From the NCBI GenBank assembly GCA_001570385.1, contig BBYL01000036.1, positions 26,071-90,070 of the forward strand: a DNA stretch of 64,000 nt, read 5' to 3'. The stretch is from Microtetraspora glauca. GTDB taxonomy: Bacteria > Actinomycetota > Actinomycetes > Streptosporangiales > Streptosporangiaceae. The position numbers and the translations under genes are program-made. The notes under the pieces are model-generated. The model ran no database searches and was not told the origin of the DNA. It saw only the letters and a program-made list of their open reading frames with translations. Positions 1 through 8,862 of this stretch are shown here, in pieces (within the stretch, counting starts at the first letter, position 1; every line of letters starts with the position of its first letter).

Positions 1-150
1 CTCGACCGGCTCGGCCGGCCCGTGACCGTCAAGGCCCGCGGCATGCTGGCCCGCTGCTTCCAGCACGAGTTCGACCACCTCAACGGCCTGCTCTACGTGG
101 ACAGGCTGCCCAAGGACGACCGCAGGAAGATCCTCCTGCAGACCCCCTAG
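1..150 (+). CDS. def: Peptide deformylase, C-terminal end (partial)
   Basis: The 5' part lies outside the window; 49 codons and a TAG stop remain. The visible protein contains CFQHEFDHLNGLLYVDRL, which holds the HEFDH form of the HExxH zinc motif of peptide deformylase, the enzyme that removes the N-terminal formyl group from nascent proteins. The two histidines bind the catalytic metal and the glutamate is the general base. The last residues (DDRRKILLQTP) are a usual deformylase tail. The stop overlaps the stop of the convergent aldehyde dehydrogenase gene by 3-4 nt (CTAG), so no separate terminator is available. The family is secure from the motif; which paralogue it is cannot be seen. Confidence 0.88.
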   Translation, partial: LDRLGRPVTVKARGMLARCFQHEFDHLNGLLYVDRLPKDDRRKILLQTP

Positions 151-1553
151 AGCTGGATCGCCTTCGTCTCCAGGTACTCCTCGAGGCCGAGTTCGCCCAT
201 CTCGCGCCCGATCCCCGACTGCTTGTACCCGCCGAACGGCGCGAGCGGGTTGAACCTGCCCCCGTTGACGGCCACCTGGCCGGTCCTCAGCCTGCGCGCC
301 ACACCGAGCGCGCGTTCCTCGGTGCCCGCCCACACGGCCCCGGCCAGCCCGTACGGCGTGCCGTTGGCGATCTGGACGGCCTCGTCCTCCGAGTCGAAGG
401 GAACGATCGCCAGGACGGGCCCGAAGATCTCCTCCTGCTCGATGGTCATGCCGGGCGCCACCCCCGCGAAGATCGTGGGCTCGACGTAGTAACCGCGTTC
501 GAGGGGCGCGTCGGTGCCGCCGAGCACGAGGCGGGCCCCCTCTTCCTGGCCTCTGTTGATGTAGCGGATCACCCGGTCGCGCTGGGCGGCGGACACGAGC
601 GGCCCGAGGCGGGTCTCCTCCGCGAAGGGGTCGCCCACTGTGTACGTGCGCGCGGCCTCGACCGCGAGCCGCACCGCCTCGTCGTACTGGTCCCAGTGGA
701 CGAGCATCCGGGTCCAGGCCGAGCAGGTCTGGCCCGAGTTGAGGAAGGCGTTGGCCACGCCGACCTTGACCGCGGCCTCCAGGTCGGCGTCGGGGAGGAT
801 GATGTTCGCCGACTTGCCGCCGAGTTCGAGCGCGACCCGCTTGACCGTCTCGGCGGCCAGCGCCGCGACATGCCGGCCGGCCCTGGTCGAGCCCGTGAAG
901 GAGACCATGTCGACGTCCGGGTGGGTGACGAGCGCCTCGCCGACGACAGGTCCGTGCCCGCTCACCATGTTGAAGACGCCAGGCGGCAGGCCGACCTCGT
1001 GGAAGACGTCGGCCAGCGCGTACGCCGCGAGCGGGGCCACCTCGCTCGGCTTCAGCACGACCGTGCATCCGGCCGCCAGCGCCGGGGCGACCTTGCAGAT
1101 CACCTGGTGCAGCGGATAGTTCCAGGGCGTGATCGCGCCCACGACCCCGGCGGGCTCCTTGACGATCAGAGAGTTGCCGATCCTCGACCGATCGAAGTCG
1201 TACTCCTCGGCAAGCTGGGCGTAGGTCGCGAGCACGCCGGCGGGCATCAGCGTCTGCACACGCAACGCGATCGGGTACGGCGCGCCCATGTCGGTGGCGA
1301 TCGTCGTGGCCACCTGGTCGGCCCGTTCCCTCAGCAGCCCGGCGGCCGCCGCGAGGATCTTGCCCCGTTCGGCGGGGGGCGTACGGGACCAGGCGGGGAA
1401 GGCGGCACGGGCCGCGGCCACCGCCGGTTCGACGTCGGCCGGTGAACCGGCGGGGACGCGGTCGACGATCTCCTCGGTGGCGGGGTTGATCACATCGACC
1501 CCCTCACCCGAGGTGGACGAAACCCAGGCTCCGTTCACGTACAGCTGACGCAT
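147..1553 (-). CDS. NAD(P)-dependent aldehyde dehydrogenase
   Basis: A full-length ALDH-superfamily enzyme of about 468 residues that oxidises an aldehyde to the acid. It begins RQLYVNGAWV, has the Rossmann-side motif GAITPWNYPL, the general-base glutamate in LELGGKSANIILPDAD (about residue 240) and the catalytic cysteine in NSGQTCSAW (about residue 275), followed by EIFGPVLAI and the C-terminal FGGYKQSGIGRE motif. Two in-frame ATGs occur; the second (1553) is preferred because GAGG lies just before it, while the first (1562) directly abuts AAGG. Substrate is not determined by the motifs. The gene ends tail-to-tail with def, and the 119 nt upstream of it are free of coding sequence. Confidence 0.9.
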   Translation of the reverse strand: MRQLYVNGAWVSSTSGEGVDVINPATEEIVDRVPAGSPADVEPAVAAARAAFPAWSRTPPAERGKILAAAAGLLRERADQVATTIATDMGAPYPIALRVQTLMPAGVLATYAQLAEEYDFDRSRIGNSLIVKEPAGVVGAITPWNYPLHQVICKVAPALAAGCTVVLKPSEVAPLAAYALADVFHEVGLPPGVFNMVSGHGPVVGEALVTHPDVDMVSFTGSTRAGRHVAALAAETVKRVALELGGKSANIILPDADLEAAVKVGVANAFLNSGQTCSAWTRMLVHWDQYDEAVRLAVEAARTYTVGDPFAEETRLGPLVSAAQRDRVIRYINRGQEEGARLVLGGTDAPLERGYYVEPTIFAGVAPGMTIEQEEIFGPVLAIVPFDSEDEAVQIANGTPYGLAGAVWAGTEERALGVARRLRTGQVAVNGGRFNPLAPFGGYKQSGIGREMGELGLEEYLETKAIQL

Positions 1554-1681
1554 GAACCTCATCCTTGCGCGAGAACAGTCAGGTAGTGAGGGTGCGCCCC
1601 CGGCGCGGCGTCCAGGCTAACGCGAAAGCACAACAGAGCCTGACAAGGACATCAGAATCCGCATTACCCCGAAATATGAGG

Positions 1682-2302
1682 TCAGGTGAAGATCGGGTCG
1701 CGCGTACGGGACCGCTTGAGCTCGAAGAAGCCGTCCGTGCCCGCCACGAGCAGGACGCCGTCCCACAGCCGGGCCGCGTCCTCTCCCCGCGGGATGGGCG
1801 AGACGACCGGACCGAAGAACGCCACACCGTCGACGGCGATGATCGGCGTGCCGACCTCCTGGCCGACCAGCTCGATGCCCTCGTTGTGGGAGGCGCGGAT
1901 CGCGTCGTCGAACTCCCCGGACTCCGTGGCCCCGGCGAGCTCGGGGTCCAGCCCCGCGGCCGTGAGCGACTCCGCGAAGGTGTCCGTCCACGTCTCCGGC
2001 CGCTTGCGCCTGCCCTCGTTGTGGAACCGGGTCCCGAGCTCGGTGTACAGGGCGCCGAGAACCTCGTCACCGTACTTCTCCGCGGCCGCGGCGAGCACCC
2101 GCACCGGCTCCATCGCCCTGCTGAGCTTCTCCCGGTACTCCTGCGGGATGTCCTTGTCCTCGTTGAGCACGGCAAGGCTCATGATGCGCCAGCGCGTCTC
2201 CACCGGGCGCAGCTTCTCCACCTCGATCATCCAGCGAGACGTCATCCAGGCCCACGGGCAGAAGGGATCGAACCAGAAGTCGACGATCTTCCTGTCAGAC
2301 AT
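1682..2302 (-). CDS. Rv2466c-type mycothiol-dependent reductase (DsbA/thioredoxin fold)
   Basis: A 206-residue thioredoxin-fold protein. The opening FWFDPFCPWAWMTSRWM, the segment MSLAVLNEDKD and the C-terminal block VGTPIIAVDGVAFFGPVVSPIPRGE agree closely with what I recall of Mycobacterium Rv2466c, a mycothiol-dependent nitroreductase/oxidoreductase. The cis-proline loop (TPIIAVDG) is present. The active-site motif here is CPWA rather than the CPWC I recall for Rv2466c, so only the first cysteine is kept and a monothiol mechanism through mycothiol is likely. The ATG at 2302 has GAGAGG in front and gives the family N-terminus. It is divergent from pepN, the same neighbour as in M. tuberculosis. 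Confidence 0.86.
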   Translation of the reverse strand: MSDRKIVDFWFDPFCPWAWMTSRWMIEVEKLRPVETRWRIMSLAVLNEDKDIPQEYREKLSRAMEPVRVLAAAAEKYGDEVLGALYTELGTRFHNEGRRKRPETWTDTFAESLTAAGLDPELAGATESGEFDDAIRASHNEGIELVGQEVGTPIIAVDGVAFFGPVVSPIPRGEDAARLWDGVLLVAGTDGFFELKRSRTRDPIFT

Positions 2303-2465
2303 GAACGAGCCTCTCACTGGGCAATGTGGTTGCATCGGTCCGTAACCGGAAACCGGATCTGGCTATTCCAGCGGGCGAATTGAAGGCGATTTTCGTCGTC
2401 ATGGCATGGCAGGATCAGGTCATCCCCCCGCGAAGGCGCGGCGGGACGTGTGATGAGGAGCGGAT

Positions 2466-5030
2466 GTGGCAGGCAATCTGACCCGTGACGAGGCCCGGGA
2501 GCGCGCCCGGCTGCTGACCGTCCAGTCCTACGCGGTCGAGCTCGACCTGACAGAGGGCGAGGACCGGTTCGAGAGCATCACGACGGTCCACTTCACCTCG
2601 AACCGGCCCGGGGCGGACACGTTCATCGACCTGCACGGCGCGCACGTCAGGTCGGCCAAGCTGAACGGCGTGGCACTCGACGTGAGCACCTACGACGAGG
2701 AGAAGGGCCGTCTCCCGCTGCCGGGACTGGCGGAGCACAACGAGCTGCGCGTCGACGCCGACGCGTCCTACATGCGCACCGGCGAGGGCCTCCACCGGTT
2801 CGTCGACCCGGTGGACCAGAAGGTCTACCTGCACAGCCAGTTCGAGACGGCGGACGCCCACCGGATGTACGCCTGCTTCGACCAGCCCGACCTGAAGGCC
2901 ACCTTCGAGCTGACCGTGCTCGCCCCCGCGGACTGGGAGGTCGTGTCCAACGGCGCGCCCGACTCCGTCGAGGAACTGGAGGCGCACGAGGGCCGTCACG
3001 GCGTGCTGCAGGCGTCCCGGCGGTGGCACTTCCCGCCCACGCCGGTCATGTCCACCTACATCACGGCTCTGATCGCCGGCCCGTACGCCGTGGTCCGTGA
3101 CGACCACGACGGCATCCCGCTCGGCATCTACGTACGCCAGTCCCTGGCCCAGTACCTCGACGCCGACAACATCTTCGAGGTCACCAAGCAGGGCTTCGAC
3201 TTCTTCCACCGGGTCTTCGACGTCCGCTACCCCTTCGGGAAGTACGACCAGCTCTTCGTGCCGGAGTTCAACGCGGGCGCGATGGAGAACGCGGGCGCCG
3301 TGACCTTCCTCGAGGACTACGTCTTCCGCTCGCGGGTGACCGACGCCATGGTGGAGCGCCGTGCCGAGACGATCCTGCACGAGATGGCCCACATGTGGTT
3401 CGGCGACCTGGTCACCATGCGCTGGTGGGACGACCTCTGGCTGAACGAGTCGTTCGCCACCTACATGTCGGTCCTGTGCCAGGCCGAGGCCACCCGCTGG
3501 GGCCAGGGCGCGTGGACCACCTTCGCCAACGTCGAGAAGGCCTGGGCCTACCGGCAGGACCAGCTCCCCTCGACGCACCCGATCGCCGCCGACATCCCGG
3601 ACATGCAGGCCGTCGAGGTCAACTTCGACGGCATCACGTACGCCAAGGGCGCCTCGGTGCTCAAGCAGCTCGTCGCCTACGTCGGCCTGGACAACTTCCT
3701 CTCCGGGGTCCGCGACTACTTCAACGAGCACGCCTGGCGCAACACCTCCCTGCAGGACCTGCTCTCGGCCCTGGAGCGCACCTCCGGCCGCGACCTGTCC
3801 TCCTGGTCGAAGGAGTGGCTGGAGACCTCCTGGGTCAACACGCTGCGCCCGTCCTTCACGACCGACGACGAGGGCCGGTTCCTCACTTTCGACGTGCTGC
3901 AGGAGGCTCCGCAGGAGCACCCCACGCTCCGCTCGCACCGGGTCGCGATCGGCCTCTACTCGATGGCCGACGGCGTGCTCACCCGCACCAACCGGGTCGA
4001 GCTCGACGTGGTCGGCGCCCGCACGGCCGTCCCCGAGCTGGTCGGCGAGGTCCGTCCCGACCTGGTCCTCGTCAACGACGACGACCTGACCTACGCCAAG
4101 ATCCGGCTCGACGAGCGGTCGCTCGAGACCCTCATCAACGGCGGCATCACCGCGTTCACCGACTCGCTGCCCCGCGCGCTGTGCTGGTCGGCCGCGTGGG
4201 ACATGACCCGCGACGCCGAGATGGCCACCCGCGACTACGTCAAGCTGGTCGTCTCCGGGATCGACTCGGTGAAGGACATCACGGTCGTGCAGGCCGTGCT
4301 GCGCCAGGCCCGCCTCGCCGTGCAGCAGTACGCCGACCCCGCGTGGATCGAGGAGGGCCTCACCGAGCTGGCCACGGCCCTGCGCGGCCTGATCGCCTCG
4401 GCGGCACCCGGTTCGGACCACCAGCTCGCCTACGTCACCGCGTTCACCTCGGTGGCCACCTCCACCGAGGACCTGGCGTTCGTCAAGGGCATCCTGGACG
4501 GCACCGCCACCCCCGAGGGGCTCGCGGTCGACGCCGACCTGCGCTGGACCCTGACGCACTCCCTGGTCTCGGGCGGCGTGCTCGACGCCGCGGACATCGA
4601 CGCCGAGCTCCAGCGGGACGCCACGGCCAAGGGCGAGCGCTCGGCCGCGATGTGCCGGGCGGCGATCCCGACGCCGGAGGCCAAGGCCGAGACCTGGTCG
4701 GCCATCACCGGCGGCACCCTGAGCGGCGCCGTGCTGCGGTCCACGATCGCGGGCTTCATGGACCCGGCCCACGTCGAACTGCTCGAGCCGTACGGCGAGA
4801 AGTACTTCGACGAGGTCGGCCGCATCTGGAAGTCCTGGACGTCCGACAGCGCCCAGAACTTCGTGATCGGCTGCTACCCGGCCATGCTGATCCGACCGGA
4901 GACCGTGGCGCGGACCCAGGACTACATCTCCGCGGACCAGCCGCCGCACGCCCTGCGCCGGCTGGTCCTCGAAGGTGCGGACGGCATCAGCCGGGCGCTG
5001 CGCGCCCGCGCGAAGGACGCCTCCGCCTGA
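2466..5030 (+). CDS. pepN: Aminopeptidase N (M1 zinc metallopeptidase)
   Basis: An 854-residue cytosolic aminopeptidase that removes N-terminal residues from peptides. The exopeptidase motif GAMEN is at residues 271-275. The zinc site HEMAH is at 305-309, and the third ligand is the glutamate of NESFATYMS at 328, giving the standard HExxH-18-E spacing. The rest is the C-terminal helical ERAP1-like domain. Length equals the usual actinobacterial PepN. The start is GTG at 2466, preceded by GAGGAG at suitable spacing; the overlapping ATG at 2464 is out of frame. A strong hairpin follows the stop, so it is probably a single-gene unit, divergent from the mycothiol-dependent reductase. Confidence 0.96.
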   Translation: MAGNLTRDEARERARLLTVQSYAVELDLTEGEDRFESITTVHFTSNRPGADTFIDLHGAHVRSAKLNGVALDVSTYDEEKGRLPLPGLAEHNELRVDADASYMRTGEGLHRFVDPVDQKVYLHSQFETADAHRMYACFDQPDLKATFELTVLAPADWEVVSNGAPDSVEELEAHEGRHGVLQASRRWHFPPTPVMSTYITALIAGPYAVVRDDHDGIPLGIYVRQSLAQYLDADNIFEVTKQGFDFFHRVFDVRYPFGKYDQLFVPEFNAGAMENAGAVTFLEDYVFRSRVTDAMVERRAETILHEMAHMWFGDLVTMRWWDDLWLNESFATYMSVLCQAEATRWGQGAWTTFANVEKAWAYRQDQLPSTHPIAADIPDMQAVEVNFDGITYAKGASVLKQLVAYVGLDNFLSGVRDYFNEHAWRNTSLQDLLSALERTSGRDLSSWSKEWLETSWVNTLRPSFTTDDEGRFLTFDVLQEAPQEHPTLRSHRVAIGLYSMADGVLTRTNRVELDVVGARTAVPELVGEVRPDLVLVNDDDLTYAKIRLDERSLETLINGGITAFTDSLPRALCWSAAWDMTRDAEMATRDYVKLVVSGIDSVKDITVVQAVLRQARLAVQQYADPAWIEEGLTELATALRGLIASAAPGSDHQLAYVTAFTSVATSTEDLAFVKGILDGTATPEGLAVDADLRWTLTHSLVSGGVLDAADIDAELQRDATAKGERSAAMCRAAIPTPEAKAETWSAITGGTLSGAVLRSTIAGFMDPAHVELLEPYGEKYFDEVGRIWKSWTSDSAQNFVIGCYPAMLIRPETVARTQDYISADQPPHALRRLVLEGADGISRALRARAKDASA

Positions 5031-5059
5031 TCGCGGATCCGCCTGCCGGTTCGACGTAG

Positions 5060-5089
5060 AAAGGCCCCGGCCTCACCGCCGGGGCCTTT
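5060..5089 (+). terminator. Rho-independent-type terminator after pepN
   Basis: A 12-bp perfect stem (AAAGGCCCCGGC with its complement) around a 6-nt loop, 30 nt after the pepN stop. The descending arm ends in TTT, which is typical of GC-rich actinobacterial terminators that lack a long T-tract. Confidence 0.85.
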
Positions 5090-5173
5090 CGCGTGCGTGC
5101 CGCGGGCGGGTGGGTGAAAGCCCGGCGCAAGCGCGGTGCAAGCCGCCGGGGGTGACATTGCGAAGTCGAGCCG

Positions 5174-5202
5174 TTTACAGCGCGGCGAGCCGCGTCTACC
5201 GT
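5174..5202 (+). promoter_or_regulatory. Probable housekeeping-sigma promoter of lemA
   Basis: TTTACA at 5174-5179 and TACCGT at 5197-5202 are separated by exactly 17 nt, matching a -35 and a TAnnnT-type -10. A transcript would start near 5209, 20 nt before the lemA GTG, leaving room for its AGGAGG site. Confidence 0.6.
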
Positions 5203-5228
5203 GTGCCCGACCCCCCAGGAGGCCCTCC

Positions 5229-5780
5229 GTGATCACGCTCATCGTCGTCGCCGTCGTGGCCGTGCTGCTCGTGCTCGCCGCGATCTCCCTCTACAACGGC
5301 CTGGTCAGGAAACGCGGCGCGGTCGACAACGCGTGGGCTCAGGTCGACGTGCAGCTCAAGCGCCGCCACGACCTGATCCCCAACCTCGTCGAGACCGTCA
5401 AGGGATACGCCTCGCACGAGCGGCAGGCGCTCGAAGCCGTGGTCGCGGCGCGTTCGCAGGCGGTCGGCGCCCAGACACCCCGTGAGCAGGCGGCGGCCGA
5501 GAACGCGCTCTCCGGCGCGTTGAAGAGCCTGTTCGCGCTCGCCGAGGCCTACCCCGACCTCAAGGCCAGCCGGAACTTCTCCGAGCTCCAGGAGGAGCTG
5601 TCGGACACCGAGAACCGCATCGCCTACTCCCGGCAGTACTACAACGACGCGGTCCTCACCTACAACAACGCGATCCAGACGGTCCCGGCCAACATCGTCG
5701 CGGGCATGACCGGATTCGCCGCCCGCGAGTACTTCCAGGCCCCCGGCGATGAGCGCGGCTCCGTCCAGGTGCGGTTCTAG
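5229..5780 (+). CDS. LemA family membrane-anchored protein
   Basis: A 183-residue LemA-family protein. Residues 1-20 form one hydrophobic N-terminal helix, followed by YNGLVRKRGAVDNAWAQVDVQLKRRHDLIPNLVE in two parts (AWAQVDVQLKRR and HDLIPNLVETVKGYA), the hallmark LemA block. The C-terminal part carries LSDTENRIAYSRQYYNDAV. The domain is an extracytoplasmic antiparallel helical bundle whose biochemical role is unsettled. GTG at 5229 is chosen because AGGAGG lies 7-8 nt upstream and it places the membrane helix at the N-terminus; the reading frame stays open upstream but without a plausible signal. It is 2 nt from the DUF2207 gene, a common partner, so they form an operon. Confidence 0.93.
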   Translation: MITLIVVAVVAVLLVLAAISLYNGLVRKRGAVDNAWAQVDVQLKRRHDLIPNLVETVKGYASHERQALEAVVAARSQAVGAQTPREQAAAENALSGALKSLFALAEAYPDLKASRNFSELQEELSDTENRIAYSRQYYNDAVLTYNNAIQTVPANIVAGMTGFAAREYFQAPGDERGSVQVRF

Positions 5781-5782
5781 CC

Positions 5783-7201
5783 ATGCTCCCCTGGCTGGCC
5801 GCAGCGGCGGCCGTCGCGCTCTGGCTGCTGCTCCTGGCGGCGCTGGCCGTCGCCACCCGCAACCCCGACGTCGTGCCGGTCCCGCCGACCGCCGAGCTCG
5901 CCGCGCACTCCCCCGCCGTCGTCGACCTGATCACGGGCGACTGGCGGTTGTGCGACGAGGCCACCTCGGCCACGCTGCTCGACCTCGCCGCCAGGGGCGC
6001 CGTACGGATCGAGGAGATCGGCCCCGAACTCTCCCTCGTACGGCTCCGCCGCGACCCCGGCGACCTGAGGCCGTACGAGAAGCTCGTCTACGACCACGTC
6101 CGATCACTCGCCGTCGACGGCGTGGTGGCGACCGGCGCGCTCGCCGAGGGCTCGCGGAACCTCGGCCGGTGGCGGAAGAGCTTCCGCAAGAAGGTCATCG
6201 CGGAGGCCAGGGCCGAGGGCCTGTCCCGATCCCGGTGGAGCAGGGCGCAGGCCGTGCTGCTGACCGCGGCGGCGGCCGTACCCGCTGTGGCGATCGCCGT
6301 CGCCGTGACGGTGAGCGACAAGGAGCACGACGGCGGGCTGGGCGCGGGCATCCTGGCCTTCGGCGCGCTCGTGGCGCTGATGGGCCGGCTCAACGGCGAG
6401 CGCGGGACGCGGCGCGGCGCCGAGGCCGCGGGACAGTGGCTGGGCGTGCGCGAGCATCTGGCCGGCACCGGAAGGTTCTCCGAGCAGCCCGCCGCATCGG
6501 TCACGATCTGGGGCAGGCACCTCGCCTACGCCGCGGCGCTCGGCCTCGCGCCGCGTGCCGTGACCAGTCTCCCGGTCAGCGTTCCTGCGGACGACAGGCG
6601 CGCCTGGTCCGACTACGGGGGCATGTGGCACGTGGTGGACGTCCGCTACCCCCGGCGCCTGCTGTGGGCGAGGGAGCCGCTGCCGATGTTGTTCTACGCT
6701 CTGGTCGCGGGCTTCTTCGCCGGGTTCTGGACCTGGATCGTGCTGCTGGTCCTGTCCGCCCTCGACCTGTGGCCGGACGCGCTCGTCCAGCCCGGGTTCC
6801 TCGCCGTCGGCGCCGTCGTGGCGGGTGTACCCCTGGTCTACGCGATCATGGACCTTACCGGGAAGGCCGAGATCCAGGGCCAGATCGTCCGGCTCCGCCG
6901 GTTCCAGGCCGGCACCAAGGGCAACAACGACCCCAAGTACGCCTACTGGTGCGCGATCGACGACGGCCGGGCTCGCGAGGTCAAGGCGTACGGGATCAGC
7001 GCCGCCATGTGGCATCCCCTCTCGGAGGGCGAGAAGGTGCGCGCCCGCGTCGGCAGGAAGCTCGGCTGGATCGACGCTATCGAGGTCGTCGAGCGTTCCC
7101 GGCTGCATGGGACGGCCAGGTACGACGACACCGGAGAGCACCGGATCGACGCGCCGGAGAACCTCGGAGAGGTCCGGATCTTCGACACCGGACAGGAGTG
7201 A
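5783..7201 (+). CDS. DUF2207-type membrane protein
   Basis: A 472-residue membrane protein starting 2 nt after lemA. It opens with a hydrophobic helix (residues 3-25), then a cytoplasmic segment with ATLLDLAARGAVRIEE, the winged-helix-like part typical of DUF2207 proteins (YciQ-like). Further membrane pairs lie near residues 155-200 and 298-360, and the C-terminal part is a soluble beta-rich domain ending IDAPENLGEVRIFDTGQE. The N-terminal extracellular beta domain of full-length DUF2207 proteins is missing, so this is the short form. Pairing with LemA suggests a shared envelope role, which is unknown. Confidence 0.8.
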   Translation: MLPWLAAAAAVALWLLLLAALAVATRNPDVVPVPPTAELAAHSPAVVDLITGDWRLCDEATSATLLDLAARGAVRIEEIGPELSLVRLRRDPGDLRPYEKLVYDHVRSLAVDGVVATGALAEGSRNLGRWRKSFRKKVIAEARAEGLSRSRWSRAQAVLLTAAAAVPAVAIAVAVTVSDKEHDGGLGAGILAFGALVALMGRLNGERGTRRGAEAAGQWLGVREHLAGTGRFSEQPAASVTIWGRHLAYAAALGLAPRAVTSLPVSVPADDRRAWSDYGGMWHVVDVRYPRRLLWAREPLPMLFYALVAGFFAGFWTWIVLLVLSALDLWPDALVQPGFLAVGAVVAGVPLVYAIMDLTGKAEIQGQIVRLRRFQAGTKGNNDPKYAYWCAIDDGRAREVKAYGISAAMWHPLSEGEKVRARVGRKLGWIDAIEVVERSRLHGTARYDDTGEHRIDAPENLGEVRIFDTGQE

Positions 7202-7226
7202 CGGCGGCCCATGAGAAGGTGATTCG

Positions 7227-8201
7227 GTGAAGTCGGCCAGGGACCTGTTGATCGCGCTCGCGCAGCGGTATTCGTTCGGTGATGTGGGAGCGCTGGTCCC
7301 CGAGGTGCTCGGTCCGGGTGAGGTCACCGACGCGGTGGCCTCCGTCTGCGAGTTCGGCCAGCGGTTGCTCACCCTGGACGCGGAGGACTTCGCCGACGGG
7401 AACGACGCCCGCAGCGTCCCCGGCGACCTGCGCCGCCGCGCCCGGGCCTGCCACATGCCACAGACGCCCCGCGAGCAGCCGCGCGGCGCCCTGGAGTCGC
7501 TGCGCCCCTCGTACGCGCTGCTCCTCGAAGTGATCGAGATCCGCTGGAGGCGGCGTGACCTCAGCGCCATGATCTCGGCGGTCCACATCGCCAGCGAGTA
7601 CCTCCCCCTGCTCGCCTTCGAGCCCGCCCTCGGTCACGCGGGCGACCCCGTGCGCTGGCCCGAGGGGCTGCGCGCGCCGGGCAGCAGGTTCGGGTCGATC
7701 GGTGACCGGGACTGCGACCACACCCGATCCGAGCAGTCGGCGGTCGAGCGCTCGCTCCGCGTGGCGCTCGAACCCGGCCAGGGCTGGCGCGCCTACTTCG
7801 ACCGGCAGCACAGCCAGGTCGCCGGCGCCCTCGCCACCTGCGTCGCCCGATGCCGCACACCCTGCACGGCCATGGACTGGGTGCCCGACCCGGACGATCT
7901 CGCGCTCCGTGCCCGCGTGGCGCTGGCCTTCGCCGACACCCCGCTCGTACGGCTGCGCCATGCGGCACCGGTCGGCCACGGGTTCGGCGTGCCGTCCCCC
8001 GAGGAGGTCCTGGACGCGTGGCAGCGCAGCCGCTCGGCGCTGGACAAGAACGACGTCGGTCACCGGGCCACCGAGGAGGACGGTTTCGCCCTGCCCGGCC
8101 TGCCGGCTCTGTTCTCCGCCGTCGCGGCCTCGCCCGTACGGCCGGCCACGCTGCTGGCGGACGTGTCGGCCCACCTGGTGAAGCTGCTCGAGGAGCGCTA
8201 G
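7227..8201 (+). CDS. Conserved protein of unknown function
   Basis: A 324-residue soluble protein that I do not recognise. GTG at 7227 has GAGAAGG upstream. It lacks membrane segments and signal sequence. It is rich in Arg, Ala and Leu, mostly helical in appearance, and has a cysteine cluster, CVARCRTPC, near residues 207-215 plus single cysteines at about 49 and 73. It lies 25 nt after the DUF2207 gene in the same direction and may be the third gene of that unit. Its stop overlaps the stop of the convergent DUF5130 gene by 4 nt. No function is proposed. Confidence 0.7.
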   Translation: MKSARDLLIALAQRYSFGDVGALVPEVLGPGEVTDAVASVCEFGQRLLTLDAEDFADGNDARSVPGDLRRRARACHMPQTPREQPRGALESLRPSYALLLEVIEIRWRRRDLSAMISAVHIASEYLPLLAFEPALGHAGDPVRWPEGLRAPGSRFGSIGDRDCDHTRSEQSAVERSLRVALEPGQGWRAYFDRQHSQVAGALATCVARCRTPCTAMDWVPDPDDLALRARVALAFADTPLVRLRHAAPVGHGFGVPSPEEVLDAWQRSRSALDKNDVGHRATEEDGFALPGLPALFSAVAASPVRPATLLADVSAHLVKLLEER

Positions 8202-8566
8202 ACCCGCGCGGCGCATTCCGCGAGGCCGGCGATGCCGGTGACGAGACCGCCGGCGAGGTCGCCCGCGCCGAAGGCGCCCACCATGGAGACGGCCACGAGG
8301 CGGCACTCGCCGTCCGGGATGAACCTCCTGGCCCGCTCTCCCGTCACGATCTCCAGGCCATGGTCGTTCACGTCCACCATGATGAGCACGGCCCGCTCGG
8401 CGACCTCGCCCAGCGCTGCGTGGAGCCGTTCGGCGTACTCCCGCCTCGGACCTTCCGCCGGCCCGATGTAGACGGCGAAGCGCAGCCCGGTGCGGGCTTC
8501 GGCGGCCTTCAGCGCGGCTCGGATGTCGTCGTTCTGCATTGAGGTCAGCGCCCGCACGGCCATCAC
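8198..8566 (-). CDS. DUF5130 (TPM-like) protein
   Basis: A 122-residue protein resembling actinobacterial DUF5130, a small TPM-like alpha/beta fold. Features are the N-terminal helix NDDIRAALKAAEARTG, the strand LRFAVYIGPAEG and the block RAVLIMVDVNDHGLEIVTGERARRFI, as in TPM domains (phosphatase-like or scaffolding). Start choice is between GTG 8566, whose GTGA overlaps the stop of the upstream CtaJ-like gene, and the ATG at 8563; translational coupling is expected in both cases. I infer it is co-transcribed with the small membrane protein. Function is unknown. Confidence 0.72.
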   Translation of the reverse strand: MMAVRALTSMQNDDIRAALKAAEARTGLRFAVYIGPAEGPRREYAERLHAALGEVAERAVLIMVDVNDHGLEIVTGERARRFIPDGECRLVAVSMVGAFGAGDLAGGLVTGIAGLAECAARV

Positions 8567-8856
8567 CACCCCGCGGAGGCGCCACCGGTATGGGCGCGCG
8601 GCTCCGCGGCCCTGGCCAGTGCCCTCCAGTGGACGTCGGTGGACGGCAGCCAGTGCGGCGGCCGACCGGTGAGCACGAGGATGGAGGTGTCGGCGCCGTG
8701 CTCGGTCTTCCCGGGGCCACCGAACCAGACCACCCCGTCCGAGGCGCTCCGGCTCCTGGCCGGGCGCCCGAGCGCGAGGACCAGCACGGTGATCAGCAGG
8801 AACAGTCCCATCGACACCCCGATGAGGAATCCGGCGATCTGAAGCGCACTGTGCAC
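8563..8856 (-). CDS. Small membrane protein, possibly aa3-oxidase subunit CtaJ-like
   Basis: A 97-residue protein with one N-terminal membrane helix (about residues 6-30, GFLIGVSMGLFLLITVLVLAL) and a cytosolic tail containing DGVVWFGGPG and ADTSILVLTGRPPH. The tail pattern and its position beside a DUF5130 gene recall the small actinobacterial proteins annotated as cytochrome aa3 oxidase subunit CtaJ; this is recollection, not a motif proof. Start 8856 (GTG) is chosen because a TACGTT -10 element lies 6 nt upstream and there is no ribosome site; a GTG at 8877 is the alternative. It overlaps the DUF5130 gene by 4 nt. Confidence 0.6.
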   Translation of the reverse strand: MHSALQIAGFLIGVSMGLFLLITVLVLALGRPARSRSASDGVVWFGGPGKTEHGADTSILVLTGRPPHWLPSTDVHWRALARAAEPRAHTGGASAGW

Positions 8857-8862
8857 CTCATC

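Noticed and set aside
2415..4949. A long open frame on the minus strand across pepN
   Set aside because: Its translation is Arg/Gly/Val/His-rich with no family motifs, as expected from the antisense of a high-GC gene; pepN on the other strand has all its catalytic motifs.
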